A stretch of DNA of 64,000 nt from Mesorhizobium sp. AR02. Its GTDB lineage: Bacteria > Pseudomonadota > Alphaproteobacteria > Rhizobiales > Rhizobiaceae. Every line of letters begins with the position of its first letter. The first letter of the stretch is position 1. Below, in pieces: positions 35,081 through 43,609 of this stretch. The position numbers and the translations under genes were made by a program. The stretch is from the NCBI RefSeq assembly GCF_024746835.1, contig NZ_CP080533.1, forward strand, positions 248,001 through 312,000, in the 5' to 3' direction. The notes under the pieces are model-generated. The model was not told where the DNA came from, did not search any database, and was given only the letters and a program-made list of their open reading frames with translations.

Positions 35081-35518
35081 TTATGGGCAGGCCTGGACGA
35101 AAGCGGCGACGTTGCCGCTGCCGCCCTGGCTGACATTGGCATCGCAGCCGTGGCCAACCTGCACGCCGGCGGCGATGTTGCCGTTGCCGTCCTGGGTCAG
35201 GATGGTGGTGTCGTTGGAGCCGAACTGGGCGACGCCGGCTACGTTGTGGTTGCCGTTCTGGTAGGTGGCGCCGTAGTTGCCGATCCCTTCCTGGCCGATG
35301 GCCGAAAGGTTGTGGCGGCCGCGCTGCTGGCCGATCACCGTGTTGAAGCGGCCGTCCTGGTAAACCCGGATACGGTTCTTAAAGCCGTTCTGGGCGCCGC
35401 CGGCCAAGTTCGACCAGCCATATTGCTCGATGCTCACGTCGTTGGCCATGGCCGGGGCGGCGGCGGTAATACCGACAAGAGCGGCGAGCGCGGTTGCGAT
35501 GAAAGAAATGCGGATCAT
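35081..35518 (-). CDS. Curlin-repeat protein (CsgA/CsgB-like)
   Basis: Encodes 145 residues. A signal peptide (to about APAMA|ND) is followed by five curlin-like repeats: VSIEQYGWSNLAGGAQNG, NRIRVYQDGRFNTVIGQQRG, NLSAIGQEGIGNYGATYQNG, NVAGVAQFGSNDTTILTQDG and NIAAGVQVGHGCDANVSQGG. The N-x-G-Q pattern is nearly regular. It is transcribed before csgH, 70 bases away, and is likely the major or nucleator subunit. Confidence 0.88.
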   Translation of the reverse strand: MIRISFIATALAALVGITAAAPAMANDVSIEQYGWSNLAGGAQNGFKNRIRVYQDGRFNTVIGQQRGRHNLSAIGQEGIGNYGATYQNGNHNVAGVAQFGSNDTTILTQDGNGNIAAGVQVGHGCDANVSQGGSGNVAAFVQACP

Positions 35519-35875
35519 GAGAGCGTCTCCTTTGGCGGACGGGACCGCGAGTTGAACGGCTTCCTTTTACGAAATGCCGTTCGAACCGATGCTGAAGGCT
35601 GCGTTCAGATGGAGTTCAGGAAGGACTAATGGATCGCACTATTGAGACTTTAGAGAGGATTTCCGCCATTCGGGCCGAAACATCCACCGGAGCGGGGCCG
35701 GTGGTGAATTAGGCTTCACTCGACTACTTGTCAAAACCTGGCAGCCATGCCCTTCCATCATCTGTTCAAAGGGGGCGGCCATACCATTCATACTAATTTG
35801 TAAGGTAGGTGCACGGAACCGAACCGGGAGTTTGCAGCTTCCTGGCGTTCAACAAGGATGCATAAGGCGCGCCTA
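35519..35875. other. No confident gene
   Basis: Upstream region of the curli cluster. No exact EcfG-like box is seen. Some A/T-rich patches could hold the promoter. Confidence 0.35.
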
Positions 35876-35989
35876 ATGTTCAGTGACAAAGAAACACGAT
35901 TCTTAGAGGCAGGGCTGTTCGTCGCTGTGCCGCTCTCAATCCTTGTCGCGGTGTTGATGGTTAGCCTTACGTTCGGCTGGTTTGGATGA
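35876..35989 (+). CDS. 37-residue single-helix membrane peptide
   Basis: ATG at 35876, TGA at 35987-35989. Starts MFSDKETRFLEAGL and continues as one hydrophobic helix to TFGWFG. Only a weak AAGG-type site precedes it, so translation is uncertain. Composition (acidic start, one helix) is that of a small membrane protein. Confidence 0.4.
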   Translation: MFSDKETRFLEAGLFVAVPLSILVAVLMVSLTFGWFG

Positions 35990-36168
35990 GCGCGAATGGG
36001 ATCAACTTTCTTGAGGTCAGCTGAATGCTGGTGTCGCCGCTTCACAACATCGTCTTCCCGGTCGGTGCGAGCGGCTCTCATTTTTTCGGTAGATATTACT
36101 ACCGCCGATCTTAGATCGGGACCTTTAGCAATCCGCTGGCGGATTTTTACATTGGGCGGGGTTTAATC

Positions 36169-37452
36169 GTGGACGCAAATGCAGCAAACCCGGTTGTCGG
36201 GCCATCCAAGCCGCGACTGCTTAGCATCCTTGGACCCGGCCTGATCACGGGAGCCTCTGACGACGATCCAAGCGGCATTGCGACCTATTCCCAGGTCGGT
36301 GCCCAGTTCGGCTACAGCATGGGCTGGGTCATGTTGTTCAGCTGGCCTCTGATGTGCGCGATCCAGGAGATCAGCGCCAGGATCGGCCGTGTCACCGGTC
36401 GAGGTATCGCGGGCAATCTGCGAAAGCACTATCCGGCCAGCGTGGGAATTTCCATCGTTTCGTTGCTCATGGTCGCCAATATCATCAACATAGGCGCCGA
36501 CCTGGGAGCAATGGGAGCTGCGCTAAAGCTAATTATTGGCGGGCCGCAGCTGCTTTACGTTGCCGCGTTTGGCATCGTGACCGTCCTGCTTGAAATCTTC
36601 TCGCGTTACGCGCGCTATGTGTCGGTGCTGAAGTGGCTCACACTGTCACTTCTGGCCTATGTCGCCGTGGCCTTCGTGGCGAAGGTCCCCTGGGCGACGG
36701 TCGGTTACAATCTGGTTGTTCCGCACATCAGCTTTGACGGCCAATATATCACTTCTGTCGTGGCTATTCTTGGGACGACGATCAGCCCCTATCTTTTCTT
36801 CTGGCAGGCTGGACAGGAGGTGGAGGAGGTTAAGGAGCGCGATGAGGCCTCGCCGCTCAAAGTCGCTCCCGAACAGGCCCCAGAAGAACTGACACGTATC
36901 CGCATCGATACCTATTTTGGTATGGCCATTTCCAACGCCGTTGCCCTCTTTATTATCGTGACTACCGCAGCGACGCTGAACGCCAACGGCGTGACCGACA
37001 TTCAGACCTCATCGCAGGCGGCCGAAGCGCTTCGTCCGATCGCCGGCCCGTTTGCGTTCTTCGTCTTTGCGCTTGGAATTATTGGCACAGGGTTGCTGGC
37101 ATTGCCCGTGCTCGCCGGCTCCTCCGCCTATGCCCTGGGAGAGACGCTCGGCTGGAACGTGGGATTAGCCAAAAAACCGCACCGGGCTAAAGCCTTCTAC
37201 AGCGCGATCGCTGTGGCGACCCTGGTCGGGGTCGCCCTTAATTACACGCCGATCGATCCGATTAAGGCTCTGTTCTGGAGCGCGGTTATCAATGGCGTCG
37301 TGGCTGTGCCAGTCATGGGTATGATGATGCATCTGTCGGGCAAGCGCGCGGCCATGGGAGACTTTCAGCTGCCGACAGGGCTCAAAATTGTCGGCTGGCT
37401 TGCCACTGCGGTCATGGCCGTGGCTGCGGTGGGCCTCTTTGCGACGTGGTAA
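36169..37452 (+). CDS. Nramp-related divalent metal transporter
   Basis: Encodes 427 residues from a GTG after a GGGCGGGG site. Eleven hydrophobic segments have the LeuT-type Nramp order. In helix 1 the motif is DDPSGIATYSQ instead of canonical DPGN; in helix 6, where canonical transporters have a conserved Met (MPHN), the motif is TTISPYLFFWQAGQEVEE. These changes are typical of the Nramp-like subgroup with less certain substrate, some of which are thought to transport Mg2+ rather than Mn2+/Fe2+. A hydrophilic loop with KERDEAS follows. The metal is therefore not assigned. Confidence 0.88.
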   Translation: MDANAANPVVGPSKPRLLSILGPGLITGASDDDPSGIATYSQVGAQFGYSMGWVMLFSWPLMCAIQEISARIGRVTGRGIAGNLRKHYPASVGISIVSLLMVANIINIGADLGAMGAALKLIIGGPQLLYVAAFGIVTVLLEIFSRYARYVSVLKWLTLSLLAYVAVAFVAKVPWATVGYNLVVPHISFDGQYITSVVAILGTTISPYLFFWQAGQEVEEVKERDEASPLKVAPEQAPEELTRIRIDTYFGMAISNAVALFIIVTTAATLNANGVTDIQTSSQAAEALRPIAGPFAFFVFALGIIGTGLLALPVLAGSSAYALGETLGWNVGLAKKPHRAKAFYSAIAVATLVGVALNYTPIDPIKALFWSAVINGVVAVPVMGMMMHLSGKRAAMGDFQLPTGLKIVGWLATAVMAVAAVGLFATW

Positions 37453-37612
37453 TATGGGCCCCGCCTCGCTGTGCGAGGTCTTGCGCGCGTTGCGGGGCCA
37501 TTTCTTCAACTTTGTTCAGCGGAATGAACACCTCTGTGCCGCCCTGCTGGCAGTTGCGGTCCTCGCACTCGTTTCATTGGTCGTCATGGTTCTATTCCTT
37601 TCCCGTTACATG

Positions 37613-37642
37613 CCGAAGGCATGCCCCTCGGCATGCCTTCGG
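37613..37642 (+). terminator. Perfect 13-bp hairpin after the transporter gene
   Basis: ccgaaggcatgcc (37613-37625) pairs with ggcatgccttcgg (37630-37642), 4-base loop. It is 160 bases after the Nramp stop. No T run. It lies inside a shadow frame beginning 37454, which argues against that frame being a gene. Confidence 0.55.
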
Positions 37643-37793
37643 GGGGCGCGTGAGCGCGCGGCAGAGAGGCGGGCGAATGCCGGCGAGCGGAGATGGGCTG
37701 CGCCTCGAGCGGGGCGGATGGGATCAGCTTGCGAACGGGCGGCCCCCTCTGACGCAGGCGGCAATCGGGAGAGAGAAGGTCGCCCCAGCACAA

Positions 37794-37937
37794 CTATTCG
37801 TCATGTCCGCCGTCGGTTCGCCGACGCCGCAGGCGATGAAAAATGGGAGAACTCTGAAGATCCCGATGTGCTGTAACGGCCAGCAGAACGGCGAACAACA
37901 AAACCAGCGCAAACGCTACCCCAAAAACCCAGGCCAT
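37794..37937 (-). CDS. 47-residue membrane protein
   Basis: ATG at 37937 with GGAGAG 5 bases upstream on the minus strand. It reads MAWVFGVAFALVLLFAVLL, one strong helix, then a basic tail (HRLRRRRTDGG) ending at TAG. The ribosome site, positive-inside tail and helix make it a good candidate despite its size. Function unknown. Confidence 0.55.
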   Translation of the reverse strand: MAWVFGVAFALVLLFAVLLAVTAHRDLQSSPIFHRLRRRRTDGGHDE

Positions 37938-38207
37938 CGCGATCTCTCCTTAGAACCCACAGAACGCTCTGCCGGTCGTAAGGTTCATTTTGAAAGAGCG
38001 CCTCGCCTGTTTACTTCGTCAAGGATTCTCTGCGCCACGTATTCGGCGGAGGCCCCATTTCATGGCACTGAGCAAGCGTTTCCTGCATGCTGCCAAGCTC
38101 ACGGGGATTGGCTCGACGCCCACTGCCCAGGCATCTACCAGATGGACATCGCACCGCAGAGCGGCTGGTAAGCTGTGTTTAGTCCAGTGAATGGTTGATA
38201 GGCATTC

Positions 38208-38215
38208 ATTTCAAC
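38208..38215. repeat. Left target duplication of IS66-2
   Basis: atttcaac; the same eight bases follow the other end at 40802-40809. Confidence 0.95.
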
Positions 38216-38285
38216 GTAAGCGCTCATTTCCCCGCACATTGACGGCCCTTGCAACAACTGATCGCTTTCAGACGGACGCGTCGGG

Positions 38286-39857
38286 TCAGGCTGCGGCGGC
38301 TTTGAGGAAGTTGAAGGGCAGGAGATCGTCGATAGCCACGTTCTCGGGGCGCTGAGGCAGTTCAGTGAGGACGTGGCGCAACCACGCTAACGGCTCGACG
38401 CCACAGGCGCGGCAGGTTAACATCAGGCTGTAGACGATGGCGCTGGCCTTGGCTCCGTCGACAGTATCGCTGAACAACCAACTCTTCCTGCCAGTTGCAA
38501 AAATCCTGATGTCGCGCTCCAGAAGATTGTTGTCGATCGGCATGCTGCCGTCCTCGGTGTAACGCGTCAGATATCCCCATTGGTTCAGGGTGTAGGAGAC
38601 GGCGTCGCCGAGCTTGCTGTCCGGCAAGACTTTTGGGGCGATGTCGTCGAGCCATGCCTTGAGAGCATGGAGGATGGGGACACTATGTTGCTGGCGGAAG
38701 CGGCGAATGCAGTGATCTCGCGTTTCGCCGTCATCGGGGATTTCGTTCCGCGCCTGCCTTTCAACTCGGTAGAGCTGTTCGAAGAACCGGAGTGCCTGTT
38801 CCGGCGGCCCGCCGCCTTTCTTCCTCGCCTTTAGGGCATCGACGAAGCGCCGCCTGGAATGGGCCATGCATCCAAGATGCGTTGCCCCTTCCAGCGTGCG
38901 CCAGGCGGAATAGCCGTCGCTCATCACGATGCCGCGGTAATCGCCGAGGAAGGCCTGCGGGTGTATCTGGCCGCGGCCCGGCTGATATTCGAGCAGCACG
39001 ATCGGCTCGTCACTGTCCTGGCCGCTCCGGTATGCCCACATGTACGAGGTGCTGGCGGCCTCTCTGTCCATTTCCTTCAGCACCTGGACCGTGGTCTCGT
39101 CACCATGGATGAGGGGCTGCGATCTGAGCCGCAGCTTCAGCGCGTCATAGATGCGGGAGAGATGCTTTTCGCTCGAGCCGATCACCCAGTGGCCCAGAGC
39201 GCCTCGGCTGACAGGAACGCCGGCGCGCTCGAATGCCTGCGCCAGGCGGTAGAGCGGTGTGCCGTCGACATACTTATGAACGAGCGCGAAGGCCAGCGTC
39301 GAGGCCGTAGCGATGCTGCCCGGCAAAGGTTGCGTGGGCATCGGCGCGGTCACGACCGGCGTGCTGATCCCGGTGCGGTCGCAATGACGGCAAGCATATT
39401 TGAACCGCACATTCTGCAGGACCTTCGCCTTCACCTCGATATGAAGTTGCTCGGTAACGGTCTCGCCCATGCGATGCATCTGGTGACGGCAGCAAGGACA
39501 AGCCTTCTGGGCGTCGGGAAGGTCATACTCGACACGCTCGCGCGGCAGGTTTTCCGGCAAGGCCTTGCGGCCGCGCTTCTTTCCCGTCGCCCCTTCGCTC
39601 GCCGGCAAGCCCGTGTCCGGCAGGACAACGACATCGCCATCTTCGTTGTCGGCGGCGTCCTCATCCGCGGCCTGTTCGGCTTCATTGAAGAGGCGGTCAA
39701 TGTGTTTTTCACTGCGCGGCGCAAAACGATGCAGTCGTGCAAGCGCCAGCTCTTCCTCGAGTTTGACGACGCGTTCGGTGAGTTGACGGTTCTCCGCCCG
39801 AAGCGCAGCAATACGCGCCATCAACTCTTCAACAGTCGGTTCGCCGGGTCGATTCAT
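38286..39857 (-). CDS. tnpC: IS66 transposase TnpC
   Basis: Encodes 523 residues, with coiled coil (about 20-60), CPCCRHQMHRMGE zinc knuckle, LIHGDETTVQVL, MSDGYSAWRTLEG and the terminal PIDNNLLERDIRIFATGRKSW block. It is a different IS66 subgroup from element 1 (low identity in the core). Confidence 0.95.
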   Translation of the reverse strand: MNRPGEPTVEELMARIAALRAENRQLTERVVKLEEELALARLHRFAPRSEKHIDRLFNEAEQAADEDAADNEDGDVVVLPDTGLPASEGATGKKRGRKALPENLPRERVEYDLPDAQKACPCCRHQMHRMGETVTEQLHIEVKAKVLQNVRFKYACRHCDRTGISTPVVTAPMPTQPLPGSIATASTLAFALVHKYVDGTPLYRLAQAFERAGVPVSRGALGHWVIGSSEKHLSRIYDALKLRLRSQPLIHGDETTVQVLKEMDREAASTSYMWAYRSGQDSDEPIVLLEYQPGRGQIHPQAFLGDYRGIVMSDGYSAWRTLEGATHLGCMAHSRRRFVDALKARKKGGGPPEQALRFFEQLYRVERQARNEIPDDGETRDHCIRRFRQQHSVPILHALKAWLDDIAPKVLPDSKLGDAVSYTLNQWGYLTRYTEDGSMPIDNNLLERDIRIFATGRKSWLFSDTVDGAKASAIVYSLMLTCRACGVEPLAWLRHVLTELPQRPENVAIDDLLPFNFLKAAAA

Positions 39858-39911
39858 CAGATTCTTGAATCGAAAGCATGCCGGCGCGTCAATCGCTCAA
39901 TTCGAGAGCCC

Positions 39912-40265
39912 TCAACCGGCAACCTGATATTGCCGCACCGGATGGCGGACCATCGCATCGATATCGATGCCGTCGAGGATCCAGTGCAATTGCTCGGTCG
40001 TAAGCGTGACCACCGCTGCCTCCCGGCGCGGCCACCGGAACTTGTCCTCGGTCAGCCGCTTCAGGACCAGCACGAAGCCGGACCGGTCAAAGAACAAGAG
40101 CTTCATCCGGTCGCGACGGCGATTGCAGAAGGCAAAAACCGCTGGAGCAAACGGATCGAGCGCCATCGTCTCTTGGACCAGAACCGCAAGGCTGTTGATG
40201 CCGGCCCGGAAGTCGATCGGCTCGCGGTGCAGGTAGACTTTCAGGTCAGCGCCCAGTCTGAACAT
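39912..40265 (-). CDS. tnpB: IS66 accessory protein TnpB
   Basis: Encodes 117 residues, complete: MFRLGADLKVYLHREPID, then FCNRRRDRMKLLFFDRSGFVLVLKRL and a WPRREAAVVTLTTEQLHWIL end. At the position attacked in the other two copies the codons are CTG AAG, not CG-AAG, and it is not interrupted. Confidence 0.93.
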   Translation of the reverse strand: MFRLGADLKVYLHREPIDFRAGINSLAVLVQETMALDPFAPAVFAFCNRRRDRMKLLFFDRSGFVLVLKRLTEDKFRWPRREAAVVTLTTEQLHWILDGIDIDAMVRHPVRQYQVAG

Positions 40266-40719
40266 GACCCAGTGCTCCGATGGTCGCCGTCAATGCATCC
40301 ACATCACCGCATTCCAGCGTCAACTTCACGCCGTTCGGCAGTGACGCGCTCACCTTGGCTGGAGAGGAAAAAAGCGCAGCCCTTTTGGCTTCCGACCCAT
40401 GCACTTCATCACAGGTCGCCGGCAAATCCACCGCAGCCATGCTGCTCTGTCGCAGCAAGACCCGATCGGAAGTGCTTTCAATCTGAACCGGGATGAACGC
40501 CGGTGATGAGGACGGCGGGAGGGACTGGGTCTCAGTGCGCTTCTTTATCCACTTCCGAAGAAGGTTCGCATTGACCCCATGTTCGAGCGCAAGCCTCGAT
40601 ACCGACACGCCAGGCTCAAGGCAGGCCGAGACAAGACGGTCCTTCGATGCAGGGTCGTATCGGCGTCGCCCGTTCCGACCAACAAGCCTTACCTGCAATT
40701 TCTGATCATCTTCTTCCAT
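40246..40719 (-). CDS. tnpA: IS66 accessory protein TnpA
   Basis: About 157 residues from the ATG at 40719. HTH with RRYDPASKDRLVSACLEPG and SVSRLALEHGVNANLLRKWI, then a Ser/Pro linker and the LTLECGDVDALTATIG C-terminal part. Overlaps tnpB by 20 bases. Confidence 0.9.
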   Translation of the reverse strand: MEEDDQKLQVRLVGRNGRRRYDPASKDRLVSACLEPGVSVSRLALEHGVNANLLRKWIKKRTETQSLPPSSSPAFIPVQIESTSDRVLLRQSSMAAVDLPATCDEVHGSEAKRAALFSSPAKVSASLPNGVKLTLECGDVDALTATIGALGHVQTGR

Positions 40720-40801
40720 CACAAGGTGTCCACCTATTTGGGTGGACACCTCATGCATCAGAGCACTCAACAGCAAAAGGTGCGGGGAAATTCGCGCTTA
40801 C

Positions 40802-40809
40802 ATTTCAAC
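40802..40809. repeat. Right target duplication of IS66-2
   Basis: atttcaac, identical to 38208-38215. Confidence 0.95.
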
Positions 40810-40937
40810 TGCGTGAAGTCGTAGTGCCGCGGGTCGCCGAGTGTTCTACGTCCATGAAGGCGTTCACGCGTTTCTAGCGGCTGAAGTTGCAAGAGCCTGG
40901 CAGACTCTTCATGGCTGGCAGGGTCGTTGATGCGTCG

Positions 40938-41168
40938 TCATTCCAATTCACCGACGTCGCCTCTTTGAAACAGCACCTTCTTCGTGGTTCCTCCGGCAGG
41001 TTTGCTCCACGCAATCACACCGGCGTGCTTGCCAGCAAGTGCGGATGCCAAAGCGATCGCGTCCTTTTCGCTTTCAGGCTGTGCGGGCTTATAGGAGGGG
41101 ATCAGAACTCCGCTCTCGTTCAGATCAAAGGCCGTGACGACGAAGATTTGATCGACTGGATTCGACAC
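40938..41168 (-). CDS. 76-residue conserved protein under EcfG-like control
   Basis: Starts GTG at 41168 with AGGGGATAA upstream. Sequence: MSNPVDQIFVVTAFDL, then a long helix SEKDAIALASALAGKHAGVIAW and VLFQRGDVGELE. A beta-alpha-beta pattern typical of small conserved rhizobial proteins; family not recognised. A perfect EcfG-like promoter ends 35 bases upstream, so it is likely stress-induced. Confidence 0.75.
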   Translation of the reverse strand: MSNPVDQIFVVTAFDLNESGVLIPSYKPAQPESEKDAIALASALAGKHAGVIAWSKPAGGTTKKVLFQRGDVGELE

Positions 41169-41203
41169 TACTTATCCCCTGGGTAGCCGTGCGTTTCTCA
41201 CGG

Positions 41204-41228
41204 AACGAGTCGATGCGGGTTATGTTCC
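41204..41228 (-). promoter_or_regulatory. Sigma-EcfG-like promoter for the 76-residue gene
   Basis: Minus-strand GGAAC, 16 bases, CGTT: exact consensus, 35 bases before the GTG at 41168. Confidence 0.75.
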
Positions 41229-41688
41229 AGGCGATGCCAACTAGTGTCGGGCTCGCCCAGGGGCCAGCAGTATGCCGACTGAACGTTCGGATGCAGTTTT
41301 CTTTTGGATGGCGGCGGCTTCTCACGAGCGAAGCGCACTTGCCAAAGCTCGTCGTGTCACCGGCGTTGTCGTCCATTGGCTTCAATGCTGCCGCCACGGC
41401 CACGCCGATTCCTAACGGGTTGATCGCCACAAGCCATAGCCCTTGCGAGCGCGACACCGAAACTCTTACCTCATGGGCAAGAAAGGCACGCCATGTTGGC
41501 TGGGCTTTCATCAATGCTATCGAGACGTGGCAATTATGGCAAGCGGTCCCGGGATGCCACCGCGGCCCACAAGGCTGCTGCCAACTAGGGCCAAGCCCGG
41601 ACCATGAAGCATTTGCGCGGCGAGGCACGCAACGGCGCGCTCTGCCGCGGCATATTCGACCAGAAGCGATCCGTTACGTCTGATGGGA
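41229..41688. other. No confident gene
   Basis: Long shadow frames on both strands without ribosome sites or recognisable products. Confidence 0.35.
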
Positions 41689-41904
41689 CTACTTCTTCAC
41701 GATATTGCCGTGGTTCAGGTCGAAGGCCTGCGTGTCTCCGGCCTGCTTGTGAAAATCATCCTGCAGTTCTCCCCATTCCCCGAGATACGCGCCACACTGG
41801 CTGCAATGAATGGCCGTGTGCTCCTCCGCGTTGTTCGGGATGTCCAACAGGATCGTCCCGCACGCTTTGCAGTCCAGTTTGTGGTCGAGCCGCTTGCTGT
41901 CCAT
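41689..41904 (-). CDS. Small zinc-ribbon-like protein
   Basis: Encodes 71 residues. DHKLDCKACGTILLD and HCSQCGAYLGEWGEL give two CxxC knuckles about 18 residues apart, a plausible zinc ribbon. C-terminal part DDFHKQAGDTQAFDLNHG is polar. Function unknown; it may bind nucleic acid or act as a small regulator. It lies before another short minus-strand gene on the same strand. Confidence 0.75.
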   Translation of the reverse strand: MDSKRLDHKLDCKACGTILLDIPNNAEEHTAIHCSQCGAYLGEWGELQDDFHKQAGDTQAFDLNHGNIVKK

Positions 41905-41925
41905 CGGTGCTGTATATCCTGTCGG

Positions 41926-42219
41926 TCAACAGCATTTTATCCGCAGGCTCGCATACCGTCCAGCCGTTCCAGGAGTATTGGCCCATGTCCCCGAGACAGC
42001 CGAAATTGCGCGGCGCATAAGAGGCGTAAAACGCCTAAGCTTGGCGGCGCTCTTCCGTCTCAAGCGCCGCCCACAGCCGTTCGTATATGCTGACATGATC
42101 AGCCAAGCGGCATCGTCACGGCCTTGCACGTCCGAAATACCATGGGTGAGGCAATACTCCTCCAACGCCTGGCCAAGCATGCTAAGCTGTTCCGGTTCCG
42201 CTATTCCCGTGAATGGCAT
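41926..42219 (-). CDS. Short rhizobial protein with frameshifted C-terminus
   Basis: The ATG at 42219 has GGGGAG upstream. The first 55 residues are well formed (MPFTGIAEPEQLSMLGQALEEYCLTHG, DDAAWLIMSAYTNG) and match a common rhizobial small-protein pattern of the type EQLAxLxxALDxYC...RLVMxLFxxG. After NGC the frame gives an odd Arg-rich tail, while the next frame gives AALETEERRQA and a stop at 42035-42037, the expected ending. So one base has probably been gained or lost near 42075. Confidence 0.55.
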   Translation of the reverse strand: MPFTGIAEPEQLSMLGQALEEYCLTHGISDVQGRDDAAWLIMSAYTNGCGRRLRRKSAAKLRRFTPLMRRAISAVSGTWANTPGTAGRYASLRIKCC

Positions 42220-42656
42220 GGCCAACTCCCCTTTTGCGCTAGGGCGAAAGCGATCGACTCTTTCAATCGCCCCTATGCCGTTCGAAAGCAGGCGACGGTT
42301 CAGTAGGCAAAATCGGCCAGACGCGTCTATTAACAAAGACATATGAACCGACCCCTTGTGGTAGGGCCACCCGATGGCTGACGAACCCGATTCGCAGGGA
42401 CGGCCCGGTAGTTCACGGTCTTGTCAGAGAAGCAGGCATCACTGAAGCGGAAGCTCGCGAGCTTGTCAGCTGTTTTGGGCAGCGCCAATTGGCCGTCGTT
42501 CATGCGGGAAGCCCGGCTGTTAATTCGCAAAGCCCTGAATTTCAAACTGACCAGTACGGGAAGGCCGCCATTGTTGACTCCGCCTATGCCAAACGCGTAA
42601 GTCCCGGTTCGCGCATCACGTCCAGGGCGCAGCTTTTCAACTTTGAAGGTATCAAA
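42220..42656. other. Region with a decayed helical module
   Basis: No complete gene. On the plus strand around 42395-42470 a frame reads REAGITEAEARELVSCFG, the same module as in the DUF982 protein at 44307 (ARETGITEAQARELIDMVG). It has no start and is probably a remnant. Confidence 0.5.
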
Positions 42657-42959
42657 ATGGACGATAAATACGCCAATGCGCGAGAGCACTTTTTCGCGGC
42701 AATTCGCACGCTAGCAGCCTCTGCCGACGCCATACAAACGCGATTGATCGACGCAAATGTGAACATTTTGCACGTCACTATCGATGAATTTGCTGGGGAC
42801 CGGGAGCTCAAGTTCAAGTTTGCAAAGATACTGGATCTTCTGGCAATCGATCAGGACGATATGGAGGCCGTGGCTGTTGAGACAGCCGCGCACATGACTG
42901 ACTTTGAAGCCGTCAAAGTCGCGGATTTGATTTGCGCTTTTTACTACGAGCTCACGTAA
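42657..42959 (+). CDS. 100-residue helical protein
   Basis: Starts ATG at 42657 (MDDKYANAREHFFAAIRTLA) with GAAGG 8 bases before. A coherent helical protein, with LIDANVNILHVTIDEFAGD and MEAVAVETAAHMTDFE. A longer frame opens upstream but has poor sequence before this ATG. Not recognised; possibly a small rhizobial conserved protein. Confidence 0.6.
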   Translation: MDDKYANAREHFFAAIRTLAASADAIQTRLIDANVNILHVTIDEFAGDRELKFKFAKILDLLAIDQDDMEAVAVETAAHMTDFEAVKVADLICAFYYELT

Positions 42960-43021
42960 TAGTCGGCGCGGCAGCCCGTCTTCCCACTAGCGAGGCGCCG
43001 GATCTTGGCCAACCAAACACG

Positions 43022-43525
43022 CTAGGAGCGGCTGAGATCAATCCGACTGATCACAATGGTTTTGCCGGTTGCCGGGTCTTTATCGATCGTCGTCAATCGC
43101 ATCCCATTGTCGCCAACTTTTTCGAGCCTTAGCTGGGCGGCACGGTCGCCATTGACTTCTTTTGCCCAATGGATGCCGAGGACCAGTGCGTTGCCTGAGC
43201 GACTGCCACTGAGGCCGGCCGGGCCGGTGCTCGATCCGGTGTATATGCCCGTATAGGTTTTGCCATTCGTCTTCACGTCGGCGCCGATCGCCCGCGAGAA
43301 CACCACGTAACCTGTACACTTGCCGTTAAGCGCCAAAGAGCTTTCCGTCGCGTCAGATGCAAATTTGCAGTTGATTTTGATGGGTTGGGAATCGGCGTCG
43401 ACTTTGACCGTGCCCTTGCCAACCCAGTTGCCGGCAAACGATTTCAGAAAGGCGCCGTCAGCGGCCTGAGCAGGCGCTCCAATGCAAAGCACTGCTGCGG
43501 CCAGCCATCCAATGGATTTTGTCAT
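43022..43525 (-). CDS. Exported conserved protein
   Basis: Encodes 167 residues from the ATG at 43525 (AGGA 7 bases upstream; the 5 residues before come from a TTG). Signal peptide ends APAQA|AD. The mature part has FAGNWVGKGTVKVDADSQPIK, NCKFASDATESSLALNGKCTGY with two Cys, GKTYTGIYTGSSTGPAGLSG and a final strand RLEKVGDNGMRLTTIDKDP. A lipocalin-like barrel seems likely. Function unknown. Confidence 0.8.
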   Translation of the reverse strand: MTKSIGWLAAAVLCIGAPAQAADGAFLKSFAGNWVGKGTVKVDADSQPIKINCKFASDATESSLALNGKCTGYVVFSRAIGADVKTNGKTYTGIYTGSSTGPAGLSGSRSGNALVLGIHWAKEVNGDRAAQLRLEKVGDNGMRLTTIDKDPATGKTIVISRIDLSRS

Positions 43526-43609
43526 GATAAAGTCCTTCAATTCGGCGCAGGCGCGAAGACGATCATAGCGCAGGCGCGATGCAGATTTGAGTTCCTGTCG
43601 ATGATGCGC

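Larger units (their letters stand above)
38216..40801 (-). mobile_element. Complete IS66-family element 2
   Basis: 2586 bp with terminal inverted repeats beginning GTAAGCGC: left at 38216, right (read inward from 40801) GTAAGCGCGAATTTCCCC, 20 of the first 22 bases matching. It is flanked by a perfect 8-bp duplication atttcaac. tnpA, tnpB and tnpC are all open, so it looks intact and able to move. Confidence 0.97.

Noticed and set aside
37454..37876. 141-codon frame with one hydrophobic helix after the Nramp gene
   Set aside because: It has no ribosome site and contains a perfect 13-bp terminator-like hairpin; the minus-strand 47-residue gene overlapping its end has a better start.
38859..40496. 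545-codon plus-strand frame across IS66-2
   Set aside because: It is the antisense of tnpC and tnpB and has no meaning of its own.
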